A DNA stretch of 64,000 nucleotides from Dyadobacter sp. LHD-138 (GCF_030929615.1 NZ_JAVFVU010000026.1:1-64000); one strand, 5' to 3'. Counted from the first letter of the stretch, positions 51,873-61,294 are shown. The notes: generated by a model from the letters alone, not told the origin. Numbers and translations are program-made.

Positions 51873-54305
51873 ATGCCTCTTAAACACACGCTTTTCAAAT
51901 CAACAATCCTGATTGGCGCTCTTCTCCTTCTTACTTCTTATAAGTGGACTGAGGACGATTTCTCAAAACTCATTTTATCCAAATTGCAGGAGTACCGCCG
52001 GGTCTTTCCCCAGGAAAAAGCATACCTCCATCTCGACAAACCTCATTATGTCACGGGCGACACGCTTTGGTTCAAAGCCTATCTGGCCGAAGGTTCCGTC
52101 CATTTTGCCGATAGCGCCAGCCAGGTACTTTATGTTGACCTTGTTGAAAAACGAACGGGTAAAAATATTTCCCTGCGTCGCGTGAAACTGGACGGCGGTT
52201 ATGGCTCCGGAGACATCAAACTGGACGACGCTCTGCCCAAAGGTGCATACACCATCCGTGCATACACGAACTGGATGCGAAATTTCCCCGAAGACTATTT
52301 CTTTCACAAAGACATTTATGTTTTTAATGATGACGTAGAGAAGCCGGCAAAGGCACCGGCCGCCTTGGATGTTCAGTTTTTCCCCGAAGGCGGGCAGCTT
52401 GTTGCAGGACTGAGTACCCGTGTAGGACTAAAAGCTGTTGATGAATCGGGGCTCGGAGCAGATGTAACCGGATACGTTTTGGATCAAAACAACGACACCG
52501 TCGCCGCACTGAAAAGCGAGCATTTAGGCTTAGGCCGGTTCTCCTTTGAACCCCTTGCCAATCATAAATACGCGGCATTTTTGCGTAAAAAATCGGAGCC
52601 TTATCAGCGCTTTGACTTCCCGGAAGTGAAAGCCGAAGGATATACCATGATGGTTAATAACCTGACGACTACGGAAAAAATGCGGGTTCTCGTTTATGCC
52701 AACTTTCCTGACAATACTGATAAAGAAGTAAATATTATAGCCCATACCCGCGGTTTGGTCGCTTTTGCAGCCAAGGGTAAAATATCAAAAAAAGGTTTAC
52801 AGGTTAGTATCCCTACCGCAGACCTGCCCGATGGCATAACACAGCTTACACTTTTCGATCACCAGAACAAGCCCGTTTGCGAACGGCTGATTTTTATTGA
52901 TCATGGAGAGCGCCTGCATATGAAGATCAGCACAAATAAAAACGCATTCAGCGCCCGGGAAAAAACGGATGTGGAAATCATGGTTACCGATAGTGCCGGA
53001 AAACCAGTGGAAACCAATCTTTCCGTTGCTGTCACGGATGCCGGACAAATTGCGCAGCAACCTAATGATCAGAATATTGTTTCCTATTTACTCCTTTCTT
53101 CCGACCTGCGAGGGCATATTGAACAGCCGGGTTATTATTTTGATCAAAAAAACGGAGACAGAAAGATTAAGCTGGATTTGCTGATGATGACACAGGGATG
53201 GCGCCGGTTCAGCTGGGACGATGTTTTAAAGGATAACCACACACAACCTGGCCGTTTCGTAGAACAGGGTTTTTCCATTCAGGGCGAAGTAAAAAAGAAC
53301 AACCGAAAACCCGTTGAAAAAGTAATGTTATCCGTTTTTCTGACCAATGACAGCATCAATACCTTTCTGACAACCGAAACAGGTGCAACGGGACTTTTCT
53401 CCCTTGACAACCTGATTTTTAAGGACTCCCTGAACGTTCGTCTCCAGGGCATGAACGCCAAAAACAGCAGTAGTCTGAATATTAACCTGATCCCTTTTGA
53501 TCCGCCTAAATTTACGATTTCCAGCATTCCGTTTTTTCCGATAACCGTCGATGCCCTGCAAATGGCGGCCTACTTAAAACGGGCAGAAGAGTATCTGGAG
53601 ATTGAGCGAAAAATAAGAGAGAACCGGGAGAAATTACTGAAAGAAATTACCATTAAAGGAAAAAGAGAAGAGGTGCGGGATTCCAGAAAATTATACAGCC
53701 ATGCCGACGCATCGATAAAAATCACGCCACAAATGACTGGTGGCGCACAAACCGTGCTGGATATGCTTCAGGGCCGGGTTGCCGGGGTCATGGTTTCCGG
53801 GTCCGGGTCTAATGCATCGATTTCCATTCGCGGAAGCAGGACAGAACCTACTTTTTTGCTGGATGGCATGCCGGTTGACAAAGCCATGATTACCTCCATG
53901 TCTATTTTCGATGTCGAGTCAATCGATGTATTAAAAGGGGCGTCGGCGGCTATTTATGGCAGTCGGGGAGGAAGCGGGGTTATTTCAATTTTAACAAAAC
54001 GCGGAAATAGCAATTACGACTATTCCCAGGATATTACCCCCGGTGTCACCGTATCAAAGATTGCCGGTTTCGATACGCCAAGGGTATTTTATGCGCCGCG
54101 TTACGATCTCAAACGACCGGAAGACGTGCGGCCCGATTTTCGGTCAACGATCTTCTGGGCACCTATGCTTAAAACGGGTAAAGATGGCAGGGTGAAATTC
54201 AGTTATTTTAATACCGATGCCAGTACAAACGTCTCAATTCGCGCCGAAGCTTTGAGTGCGTATGGCGTACCGGGATTTTCTGAAACCGCTTATTCGGTAC
54301 GCTAG
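51873..54305 (+). CDS. Exported protein with TonB-dependent receptor plug domain, no barrel
   Basis: An 810-residue protein. Starting at this ATG gives a signal-like segment (HTLFKSTILIGALLLLTSY). The N-terminal half has macroglobulin/carboxypeptidase-regulatory-like beta domains, e.g. FPQEKAYLHLDKPHYVTGDT and AKAYTIRAYTNW-like strands. Near residues 610-720 it has a plug domain: AQTVLDMLQGRVAGVMVSG, SISIRGSRTEPTFLLDGMPV and SIDVLKGASAAIYGSRGGSG. About 80 residues follow, so no 22-strand barrel is present. Such proteins occur in Bacteroidota but their role is not settled; a regulatory or docking function with SusC-like receptors is possible. Confidence 0.87.
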   Translation: MPLKHTLFKSTILIGALLLLTSYKWTEDDFSKLILSKLQEYRRVFPQEKAYLHLDKPHYVTGDTLWFKAYLAEGSVHFADSASQVLYVDLVEKRTGKNISLRRVKLDGGYGSGDIKLDDALPKGAYTIRAYTNWMRNFPEDYFFHKDIYVFNDDVEKPAKAPAALDVQFFPEGGQLVAGLSTRVGLKAVDESGLGADVTGYVLDQNNDTVAALKSEHLGLGRFSFEPLANHKYAAFLRKKSEPYQRFDFPEVKAEGYTMMVNNLTTTEKMRVLVYANFPDNTDKEVNIIAHTRGLVAFAAKGKISKKGLQVSIPTADLPDGITQLTLFDHQNKPVCERLIFIDHGERLHMKISTNKNAFSAREKTDVEIMVTDSAGKPVETNLSVAVTDAGQIAQQPNDQNIVSYLLLSSDLRGHIEQPGYYFDQKNGDRKIKLDLLMMTQGWRRFSWDDVLKDNHTQPGRFVEQGFSIQGEVKKNNRKPVEKVMLSVFLTNDSINTFLTTETGATGLFSLDNLIFKDSLNVRLQGMNAKNSSSLNINLIPFDPPKFTISSIPFFPITVDALQMAAYLKRAEEYLEIERKIRENREKLLKEITIKGKREEVRDSRKLYSHADASIKITPQMTGGAQTVLDMLQGRVAGVMVSGSGSNASISIRGSRTEPTFLLDGMPVDKAMITSMSIFDVESIDVLKGASAAIYGSRGGSGVISILTKRGNSNYDYSQDITPGVTVSKIAGFDTPRVFYAPRYDLKRPEDVRPDFRSTIFWAPMLKTGKDGRVKFSYFNTDASTNVSIRAEALSAYGVPGFSETAYSVR

Positions 54306-54393
54306 ACAGCCCCGTTATAAGATTACGTTCTAAAATACGTTAGTAATCAACGGCAGACATTGAATTCTGCCGACCAACCCGGAAAAAAAATCA

Positions 54394-54401
54394 TACCTTT
54401 G
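54394..54401 (+). promoter_or_regulatory. Candidate -7 box for the TPR/DUF4292/EnvC-like group
   Basis: TACCTTTG fits TAnnTTTG, 58 bp before the TPR gene start. A -33 element is unclear. Confidence 0.45.
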
Positions 54402-54458
54402 CTATTTATGTTGAAATAGCCAGTCTGTCTCAGTTTCTGATGGGCAACATGACAAAAT

Positions 54459-56201
54459 ATGAGGACAGAATTTTTGAAGATATTCTTGCTAACAGGCCTT
54501 GTTCTGGCTTCCGGAATCAAGGACGTGAGCGCTCAGCGCCGAAGCAAAAGCCGTGAAAAGGAAAAAATTGTTTCTACCGGCGGCTTTCGTCTGGAAGAAG
54601 AAACGCTCACTGCGGAAGGCATGAAATATATGATGACCGACCAGCCGGCGCGGGCACTGCCAATATTTGAGCAAATCACGCAAAAAAGTCCCCAGGACCC
54701 GGCCGGGTATTATCTGGTAGCCACCGCATTGTTGAAACTTGACAGGCAGGATGATGCCATTATTCCGGCAAAAAAGGCGTACGAGCTCGATAAGGCAAAT
54801 CTTTTTTATGCCCAGCAACTGGCCGAATTGTACGCCAAACGAAGAAAATATACCGAAGCTGCCCAGATTTACGAACCGCTTCTGGCCCGCAACCCCGAGA
54901 ATATTCAATATGGTATTGAACTTGCCGCGGTTTATGTTTTTAACGAACAGTTCGATAAAGCAATCCAGACGTATGATGTTCTGGAAAAATCAATTGGGGT
55001 AACCGAAGAAATAACGCACCAGAAAGAACAGCTTTATTTAAGACAAAATAAGCTGGATAAAGCCCTGGCTGAGGCAAAAAAACTGATTGATACGGAACCT
55101 AACGAAGTCAGCTACCGCGTAGAGCTTGCCGAAATGCTGATCGCCAACGACCGCATCGTCGAAGCCGTGGCTCCTTTGGAGGAAGCGCTAAAAATTAATC
55201 CGGATGAAGCGCAGGCACACGTACTACTTGCTGATATTTATCGTCGGAACGGTGATGTAGAAAAGTGCAATCAGGAACTGAAGCTTGTTTTTGCGAATCC
55301 AAACCTCGATTCAGAACCAAAAATCCGTGTTCTTTCTGGCTATCTGACGATGCTTAAAACAGAAAAGGAAACGGATGAAGCGCTTGTTTTGGCGAAACAA
55401 CTTGCCGAAACCCATCCGAATGAAGCACGTACCAACGTTATTTACGCCGATTTACTGGTGCGGAAGGGGAAAAAAGCCGAAGCCCGTGATCTGTACTTAA
55501 AGGCGACAAGGCTTGATGCCGCTGTTTATGAAACCTGGGGCGCAATATTACAGTTGGACGGAGAACTTAACCAGGTGGATAGTTTACTTGCCCATTCGGA
55601 AAAATCACTGGAACTTTTTCCGAATCAGGGCATGCTCTGGTATTTCAACGGGATGGCCAATCTGATGAAAAAGGACTACAAAAAAGCCATTTCATCTCTG
55701 GAAGAAAGCATGAAACTGCTTACCGATAAGTCCATGCATCCCTATATCCATGCCCAGATGGGCGACGCATACAACGGCCTGGGCGATAATGCAAAATCCG
55801 ATGCTTCCTACGACCTGGCACTTCAGGAAGATCCTGATAATGACCACGTTTTAAATAATTACAGTTATTTCCTTTCCCTTCGCAAAGAAAAACTGGATCT
55901 GGCGTTAAAAATGTCTGAGCGCCTGGTTCAGCAGCACCAGGATAACCCCACCTATCTGGATACGCATGCCTGGGTTTTGTATATCAGAAAAGATTACAAA
56001 AAAGCAAAAGAGTCTCTTGAAAAGGCACTTCGCGATACGAACAACGTCAGCGGTACGATTGTTGAGCATTATGGCGACGTGCTGTTCAAACTGGGCGAAC
56101 GCGAAAACGCGGTTTTACAGTGGAAAAAGGCTAAAAAAATGGGTGAAACAACAGAACTTCTTGACAAAAAAATAGCAACCGGAACGTTACATGAGCAATA
56201 A
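54459..56201 (+). CDS. Secreted TPR protein, 580 aa
   Basis: The signal peptide (FLKIFLLTGLVLASGIKDVSA) is followed by a basic segment QRRSKSREKEK and then at least eight TPR units through the rest, e.g. ARALPIFEQITQKSPQDPAG, AAQIYEPLLARNPENIQYGI, VAPLEEALKINPDEAQAHVL and AISSLEESMKLLTDKSMHPY. The array probably forms a periplasmic or outer-membrane-associated scaffold. It overlaps the next gene by 11 bp and is in one group with DUF4292 and EnvC-like genes, an arrangement common in Bacteroidota. Its partner is unknown. Confidence 0.88.
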   Translation: MRTEFLKIFLLTGLVLASGIKDVSAQRRSKSREKEKIVSTGGFRLEEETLTAEGMKYMMTDQPARALPIFEQITQKSPQDPAGYYLVATALLKLDRQDDAIIPAKKAYELDKANLFYAQQLAELYAKRRKYTEAAQIYEPLLARNPENIQYGIELAAVYVFNEQFDKAIQTYDVLEKSIGVTEEITHQKEQLYLRQNKLDKALAEAKKLIDTEPNEVSYRVELAEMLIANDRIVEAVAPLEEALKINPDEAQAHVLLADIYRRNGDVEKCNQELKLVFANPNLDSEPKIRVLSGYLTMLKTEKETDEALVLAKQLAETHPNEARTNVIYADLLVRKGKKAEARDLYLKATRLDAAVYETWGAILQLDGELNQVDSLLAHSEKSLELFPNQGMLWYFNGMANLMKKDYKKAISSLEESMKLLTDKSMHPYIHAQMGDAYNGLGDNAKSDASYDLALQEDPDNDHVLNNYSYFLSLRKEKLDLALKMSERLVQQHQDNPTYLDTHAWVLYIRKDYKKAKESLEKALRDTNNVSGTIVEHYGDVLFKLGERENAVLQWKKAKKMGETTELLDKKIATGTLHEQ

Positions 56202-57021
56202 GATTACGGTATGGTTTATGGCCATAGGATGTATTTGGTTAACTTCATGCCACAAAAAACATCTTGTACAAGGCACAGCCAAGCCCATTATAGATTCTGG
56301 TTTTGTATCCATTGATTCTTCAAAAACCGATTCAGTAGCCAAAGTTGAAACAGTTTCTGTAAAAGTTCAGGAAATTGCGTTCGACTACCTTACGGCCAAA
56401 TCCAAATTTTCGCTTCGCAGCAGTACGCAGGATTTCGAGAATACCAATGTGAACATCAGGATCAAAAAAGACAGTCTGATCTGGATCTCGGTAACCGGGA
56501 TTGGTTTTGAGGTGGGACGTGGCTTAATAACCCCCGATTCCATCGTTTTTCTTGATAAATTCCATAAAGAATATTTTGTATTCAGTTATGCCCAGCTCAG
56601 CAAGCAATATAATTTTGAGCTGAATTTTAAATTACTGCAATCCATTATCGTCGGAAATCTGCCGATTGAACAAGGGAGTGATCCTAAATTTTATAAAGAA
56701 AACGAGTTTTTTACGCTGCATCAAAACAGCGGACGCATCGATATCGATAATTATATCGGTGAAAAAAATCTGAAACTGGAACGTCTAAAAGCCGTGGAAA
56801 CACCGACTCAAAATACGTTTACGCTTAGTTATGAAGATTTTAAGGATGTGAATAATTTTCTGTTTCCTTTCAGCAGCCTGATTAAACTCGATGTCCAGTC
56901 GCAAAAAGACAAGCAGTTTTACCAGACCACCATGCGCATCAAACATAACAAGGTTGAATTGCTGAACCAAAGTCCCGGATTCCCGTTCAGTATCCCTTCA
57001 AGTTATACACGCAAAAGGTAA
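56191..57021 (+). CDS. DUF4292 family lipoprotein
   Basis: A 276-residue lipoprotein; the signal WFMAIGCIWLTSC gives lipidated C20, followed by HKKHL. The body has long beta strands alternating with charged turns: QEIAFDYLTAKSKFSLRSST, NVNIRIKKDSLIWISVTGIG and FEVGRGLITPDSIVFLDKFH match DUF4292. The architecture recalls LolA/LolB-like baseplates for lipids or lipoproteins, an inference from strand pattern. It overlaps the TPR gene before it by 11 bp, and the EnvC-like gene follows after 95 bp. Confidence 0.87.
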   Translation: MSNKITVWFMAIGCIWLTSCHKKHLVQGTAKPIIDSGFVSIDSSKTDSVAKVETVSVKVQEIAFDYLTAKSKFSLRSSTQDFENTNVNIRIKKDSLIWISVTGIGFEVGRGLITPDSIVFLDKFHKEYFVFSYAQLSKQYNFELNFKLLQSIIVGNLPIEQGSDPKFYKENEFFTLHQNSGRIDIDNYIGEKNLKLERLKAVETPTQNTFTLSYEDFKDVNNFLFPFSSLIKLDVQSQKDKQFYQTTMRIKHNKVELLNQSPGFPFSIPSSYTRKR

Positions 57022-57116
57022 ATAACAGATTGTCCACGCATTTATAGGCGCAAAAACGTGAAGTCTGCTTAACTTTACGTGCCCTTTAAGGTATTTTGGC
57101 AGCAAGAAAAACGAAT

Positions 57117-58457
57117 ATGCCCTTTCACAAACCGTATTATCGACGTTTATTTCTAGTACTGACTCTTTTGTGTTGTACGTCCATCAGCGTATTCGCTCAG
57201 AAGACCCGTGAACAACTGGAACGGGAAAAAAGTGAGAACCAGAGCAAGATGAATGAAATTCAGGGCATTCTGAAACAGACATCTTCTCAGAAAAAAGTTA
57301 ACTTAGGTCAGCTCCGCGCTTTAAACCAACAGATTAACACACTTAAGAAAAAAATTGATCTGCTTTCCGACGATTTAAAACTATTGGATGGTGAACTTAA
57401 AACGCTTGAAAAAAAGCGTCAGGTTTTAGCAAACGATCTGGGCAAGCTGAAGGATGAATATGGCGACATGATCTATGAAGCTTCCAAACGGAATGTCTAT
57501 ATGAACCAGTTGATTTTCCTGTTTTCTTCGGGAACTTTCAACCAGTTTGTTTTACGTTATAAGTATTTGAAACAATATACCGAAGCCCGCCAAGGCCAGG
57601 TAAAACAGATGGAAGTGCTTGAAAGGGAACTGATGGCAGAGCGTCAGCGTATTACTTCCAAGCAACAACAGCAAAAGACCGTTTTAACAACGCAAGTTTC
57701 GGAAAATACCAAACTCGAAGGGTTAAAGACAAAACAGGATCAGGTTGTTCAGGAGCTTTCACAAAAAGAAGTGGAGCTGCGTAACCAACTGGCTGAAAAT
57801 CGTAAGGCAACCAACTTACTTGAAGCGAATATCCGCCGGATTGCTGAACGTGAAAAAAGGGAAAGAGAACGACGTGAAAGAGAAGAGCGTGCCGAGCGTG
57901 AGGCCAAAAGGAAGGCGGAACGGGAGCGTATAGCACGCGAAAATGCGGAAAGGGAGAAAAAGGGCGAGGCAAAAGTCGTGGAAGAAGAACCGAAGGAAGA
58001 GCCTGTGGTTTCCTCCAGCGGGATGAGCGATGAAGAAGTGACACTTGCTTCCTCATTTGCAGCTTCTCAATCGCGTTTATCGTGGCCGACAAGAGGATTT
58101 ATCTCCGGCCACTTTGGACAGCGTCCGCACGCGGTTTTGAAAGGTGTAATGGTGGATAACCTCGGTGTGGATATCCAGACGAATGCCGGAGAAATTGTAA
58201 AATCTGTTTACGATGGTGTTGTTTTGGATGTGACACAAATGCCGGGAATGGGCAATGTGGTTGCGATACAGCACGGAAATTATATGACGGTTTATGCTAA
58301 AATGTCGGGTGTGACCGTGACGGCAGGCCAGAAAATTAAAGCAAGAGAAACCATAGGCCGCGTAGCGACGGATGGTGACGGAACTTCCGAACTTCAGTTT
58401 CAGATCTGGAAAAATACGTCCCGTCTTAACCCGGAAAGCTGGCTGATCAGAAGATAG
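57117..58457 (+). CDS. EnvC-like peptidoglycan hydrolase activator (degenerate M23 domain)
   Basis: A 446-residue protein. The signal peptide (LFLVLTLLCCTSISVFA) precedes a long coiled coil (about 25-300, KTREQLEREKSENQSKMNEI then a stretch of Arg/Glu-rich ER repeats), then a LytM-like C-terminal domain (about 325-446). The domain has GHFGQRPHAVLKGVMVDNLG, but the zinc-binding histidines of M23 peptidases are lost: the usual HxGiD and HLHFE sites read NLGVDIQ and LQFQIW. This is the condition of E. coli EnvC, which activates amidases without cutting peptidoglycan. The start is the ATG before PFHKPYYRRL. It likely acts in cell separation. Confidence 0.88.
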   Translation: MPFHKPYYRRLFLVLTLLCCTSISVFAQKTREQLEREKSENQSKMNEIQGILKQTSSQKKVNLGQLRALNQQINTLKKKIDLLSDDLKLLDGELKTLEKKRQVLANDLGKLKDEYGDMIYEASKRNVYMNQLIFLFSSGTFNQFVLRYKYLKQYTEARQGQVKQMEVLERELMAERQRITSKQQQQKTVLTTQVSENTKLEGLKTKQDQVVQELSQKEVELRNQLAENRKATNLLEANIRRIAEREKRERERREREERAEREAKRKAERERIARENAEREKKGEAKVVEEEPKEEPVVSSSGMSDEEVTLASSFAASQSRLSWPTRGFISGHFGQRPHAVLKGVMVDNLGVDIQTNAGEIVKSVYDGVVLDVTQMPGMGNVVAIQHGNYMTVYAKMSGVTVTAGQKIKARETIGRVATDGDGTSELQFQIWKNTSRLNPESWLIRR

Positions 58458-58695
58458 TTTTAATTGTTAAGTAGTAGTGAAAAATTAGTTTATATTATTG
58501 ATTTTTATAATAAGTTATTAATCACCCGGTTACAGAGCTAATCGCATATAGCTAGTTGCCAACAGCTGCTTAATGATAAATGGTTAATGTTAAGGCATTG
58601 CCTTATCGGACTCTTTTAGTGCTTGTGTTCTAAGATGTTCCGAAATAATAGTTTGCCGCTTTGCGGTTGTTAATACCGAATAAAAGATAACCACC

Positions 58696-59514
58696 ATGTC
58701 TGTACATAGTTCTGATATAAAACGCGTAACGACCCACATCATTCAGGAAATGAAGACGCGGGGAGAAAAAATATCCTGTTTAACGGCTTACGATTACTCG
58801 ATGGCTGGTATCGTCGATGCTGCTGGCGTTGAGCTTATCCTCGTGGGAGACTCGGCTTCAAACGTCATGGCCGGACACGAAACCACGCTGCCGATAACGA
58901 TTGACCAGATGATTTATCATGCCTCATCGGTTGTACGCGCTGTGAAGCGTGCACTTGTTGTGGTGGATCTCCCGTTTGGATCGTACCAGGGAAATTCCGG
59001 TGAAGCGCTTCGTTCTGCCATTCGTATCATGAAAGAATCGGGTGCTCATGCAGTAAAACTGGAAGGAGGACTGGAAATTAAGGAATCCGTGATGCGGATA
59101 TTAAGCGCAGGTGTTCCTGTGATGGGACATTTGGGACTTACGCCGCAGTCGATTTATAAATTTGGTACTTATACCGTACGCGCCAAAGAAGAAGTTGAAG
59201 CGAAAAAGCTTTTGGAAGACGCCAAAATGCTGGATGAAATCGGATGTTTTTCTGTGGTTTTAGAAAAAATTCCTTCCGCACTGACCAAACAGGTTTCTGA
59301 AAGTATATCCATTCCTACGGTTGGAATAGGAGCGGGGCCTCATGCCGATGGACAGATTTTGGTTTTGCATGACGTATTGGGCATAAATAAAGGCTTTAAG
59401 CCACGTTTCCTTCGCCAGTATGCCAATTTGAATGACATCATGAACGAGGCCATTACGAATTATATTAAAGATGTTAAAGGCAAATCTTTCCCGGACGAGA
59501 AAGAGTCTTATTGA
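58696..59514 (+). CDS. panB: 3-methyl-2-oxobutanoate hydroxymethyltransferase
   Basis: Converts 2-oxoisovalerate to ketopantoate with methylene-THF, the first committed step of pantothenate and coenzyme A synthesis. The 272-residue product has GDSASNVMAG with metal ligand D52, VVVDLPFGSYQGN, the GHLGLTPQSI block and GIGAGPHADGQILVLHDVLG, all characteristic. The length is normal. The upstream 238-bp gap carries no recognisable gene. No panC or panD is adjacent. Confidence 0.96.
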   Translation: MSVHSSDIKRVTTHIIQEMKTRGEKISCLTAYDYSMAGIVDAAGVELILVGDSASNVMAGHETTLPITIDQMIYHASSVVRAVKRALVVVDLPFGSYQGNSGEALRSAIRIMKESGAHAVKLEGGLEIKESVMRILSAGVPVMGHLGLTPQSIYKFGTYTVRAKEEVEAKKLLEDAKMLDEIGCFSVVLEKIPSALTKQVSESISIPTVGIGAGPHADGQILVLHDVLGINKGFKPRFLRQYANLNDIMNEAITNYIKDVKGKSFPDEKESY

Positions 59515-59568
59515 TCACCTCCTTTTCTTTTTCCCAGTTGAAAAAGAAAATATTAAAAACAGAGTATT

Positions 59569-60300
59569 ATGGCAAAGCGTCCATTTCAAATTATATACGA
59601 GGACAATCATTTACTGATCGTCAACAAAGAGCCAGGTATTTTGGTACAGGGCGACGTAACGCGTGACAAACCGCTTCTTGATATGTTAAAAGACTATATC
59701 AAAGTGGAATACAACAAGCCGGGAGCCGTATTTTTGGGCACAGTGCACCGTCTGGACCGTCCCGTGAGTGGGTTGGTCGTATTTGCCAAGACATCAAAAG
59801 CACTGGAACGGATGAACGAAATATTTCGTAAACGTGACGTTCAGAAAACCTATTGGGCCGTTGTAAAAAACCGTCCGCCGGAAAAGAAAGGCAAACTGGT
59901 GCACTGGCTTATCAAGGACGAATCCAGAAATGTTACCACGGCTTATGATTACGAAGTACCGGGGTCACAGCGTGCAGAACTTAGTTACAGACTTTTGGGC
60001 GATGTCAACAAATTTAACTTACTTGAAATAACACCGGTAACGGGGCGTCCGCATCAGATCCGCGTTCAGTTGGCCTCTATGGGCTGTCCGATTCGTGGAG
60101 ATGTGAAATATGGATATCCGAAAGCAAATCCGGACGCCAGCATTAACCTGCACGCACGCCGTCTTTTCTTCGAACATCCGGTTAAAAAAGAACCTATTAT
60201 TTGTAAAGCCGGCGTACCGAATGACCCATTCTGGGAAGAATTCCTACCGCTGGATACCGAACCAATCAAAGCAGAACACCTGGGCTTTTTATACGAATAA
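59569..60300 (+). CDS. RluA family pseudouridine synthase (second copy)
   Basis: A 243-residue RluA-type enzyme without an S4 domain. The catalytic block is LGTVHRLDRPVSGLVVFAK with D63, and ITPVTGRPHQIRVQLASMGC is the second motif. The protein is distinct from the other RluA-type enzyme at 41-42 kb and probably modifies a different site. It follows panB by 54 bp and precedes a small membrane protein gene by 6 bp, so it may be part of a co-transcribed set. Confidence 0.92.
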   Translation: MAKRPFQIIYEDNHLLIVNKEPGILVQGDVTRDKPLLDMLKDYIKVEYNKPGAVFLGTVHRLDRPVSGLVVFAKTSKALERMNEIFRKRDVQKTYWAVVKNRPPEKKGKLVHWLIKDESRNVTTAYDYEVPGSQRAELSYRLLGDVNKFNLLEITPVTGRPHQIRVQLASMGCPIRGDVKYGYPKANPDASINLHARRLFFEHPVKKEPIICKAGVPNDPFWEEFLPLDTEPIKAEHLGFLYE

Positions 60301-60306
60301 CCATTT

Positions 60307-60615
60307 ATGATTGAAAAATTAAAGGAACGCTGGAATGTAAAAACCGGATGGGATGTAGTAGTCATTTTATTGGTTTTCGCCTGCACCGGGTTTTCGATTT
60401 TATACATCAAGCGCGCCCTTTTCGATCTGGTGGGACTGACAAAGGAATCAACACCATCCTGGATGCTCTGGGCAGTAAATATTCTTATTATCCTTCCGCT
60501 CTATCAGGTTGTTTTATTAGCCTGGGGCTGGATATGGGGAAAATTTGCCTTCTTTCTGGAATTTGAAAAAAGGATGTTCAGGAGTATTGGCAGGTTGTTT
60601 GGAAGAAAAAGTTAA
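60307..60615 (+). CDS. Small membrane protein, 102 aa, DUF6787-like
   Basis: The protein begins IEKLKERWNVKTGWDVVVIL and has two hydrophobic helices (about 17-36 and 57-78), then a tail with LEFEKRMFRSIGRLFGRK. The layout of a short, Trp-containing amphipathic start and two helices recalls DUF6787 proteins, which often follow RluA genes in Bacteroidota; the family name is by recall and not certain. It lies 6 bp after the RluA gene and ends before a bidirectional terminator. Confidence 0.75.
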   Translation: MIEKLKERWNVKTGWDVVVILLVFACTGFSILYIKRALFDLVGLTKESTPSWMLWAVNILIILPLYQVVLLAWGWIWGKFAFFLEFEKRMFRSIGRLFGRKS

Positions 60616-60637
60616 GTCATTTGATTTTTACAATAAA

Positions 60638-60680
60638 AAATAATCCCGAATTCGTCTGATTGACGAATTCGGGATTATTT
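60638..60680. terminator. Bidirectional terminator between DUF6787-like and higA genes
   Basis: AATAATCCCGAATTCGTC pairs perfectly with GACGAATTCGGGATTATT around a 5-nt loop, with A-rich and T-rich flanks. Confidence 0.92.
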
Positions 60681-61002
60681 AGGCTGGCTGCAACACCTTT
60701 GGCTGCCATATTGCACGAATGTTAGATGCATCCACGCGCTTTCTAGCTTGCGCTAGGTTATAATCTTCCTGTAGCCCTAACCAAAATTCTGCCGTCGTGT
60801 TGGGAAACGCTGCACCTAAACGAATTGCCATTTCTGGGGACACGGCAGATTTCCCGTTGATAATAGCCGACAGGGTTTTACGCGTTGTCCCCAATATTGT
60901 GGCAACCTGCTCAACTGTAAACCTTTTGCCTGTTTCCTCATAAATTCCGTCAAGCGTTTCGCGGATAAGTTCGCCCGGATGGGCGGGATCAAATAAAATC
61001 AT
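60679..61002 (-). CDS. higA: HigA family antitoxin
   Basis: A 107-residue XRE-family protein: MILFDPAHPGELIRETLDGI at the start, then a helix-turn-helix around QVATILGTTRKTLSAIINGK, and the SAVSPEMAIRLGAAFPNTTA block, as in HigA/VapI antitoxins. It is intact and probably still represses its own promoter. It is preceded by a perfect AGGAGG at six bases from the ATG, unusual among genes in this window. The partner toxin gene, just upstream, is broken. Confidence 0.92.
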   Translation of the reverse strand: MILFDPAHPGELIRETLDGIYEETGKRFTVEQVATILGTTRKTLSAIINGKSAVSPEMAIRLGAAFPNTTAEFWLGLQEDYNLAQARKRVDASNIRAIWQPKVLQPA

Positions 61003-61008
61003 GTTATT

Positions 61009-61014
61009 CCTCCT
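61009..61014 (-). promoter_or_regulatory. Strong Shine-Dalgarno of higA
   Basis: AGGAGG with a six-base spacer to the ATG. Most genes in this window have no such element, as is usual in Bacteroidota. It suggests the module came from another phylum or has been selected for strong antitoxin synthesis. Confidence 0.7.
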
Positions 61015-61016
61015 GT

Positions 61017-61294
61017 TTAATGATAATCTATGTAGTCAACGTCTGCGGCATTCTCTCCCTCGAAACGAAAGATAATGCGCCAATTTCCCGACACCCTGAC
61101 CGAATAAAAACCCTTAAATCGCCTTTCAGGGCATGAAAATAATATCCTGCTTGGTTCATCATCTCTGGTTCTGTTGCTCTATTAAGACGGCTAATAATCA
61201 GCCTAATTCTTGCAACGTGGCTTTGTTGTAGCTTTGAACGGTCGCCTTTGGTCGCGTAAAGCTGTAAACCTTTGTGTCTGAAACTTACAATCAT
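61017..61294 (-). pseudogene. Frameshifted higB toxin gene
   Basis: The start MIVSFRHKGLQLYATKGDRS and the stretch through YYFHALKGDL match HigB toxins. From there the frame leaves the family sequence. If one A is restored near 61111-61117, the reading becomes FYSVRVSGNWRIIFRFEGEN, then AADVDYIDYH and stop, 14 bp before higA, which fits HigB perfectly. As it stands, the toxin loses its C-terminal third and gains about 30 unrelated residues. Sequencing error is possible but the consequence is clear. Confidence 0.85.
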
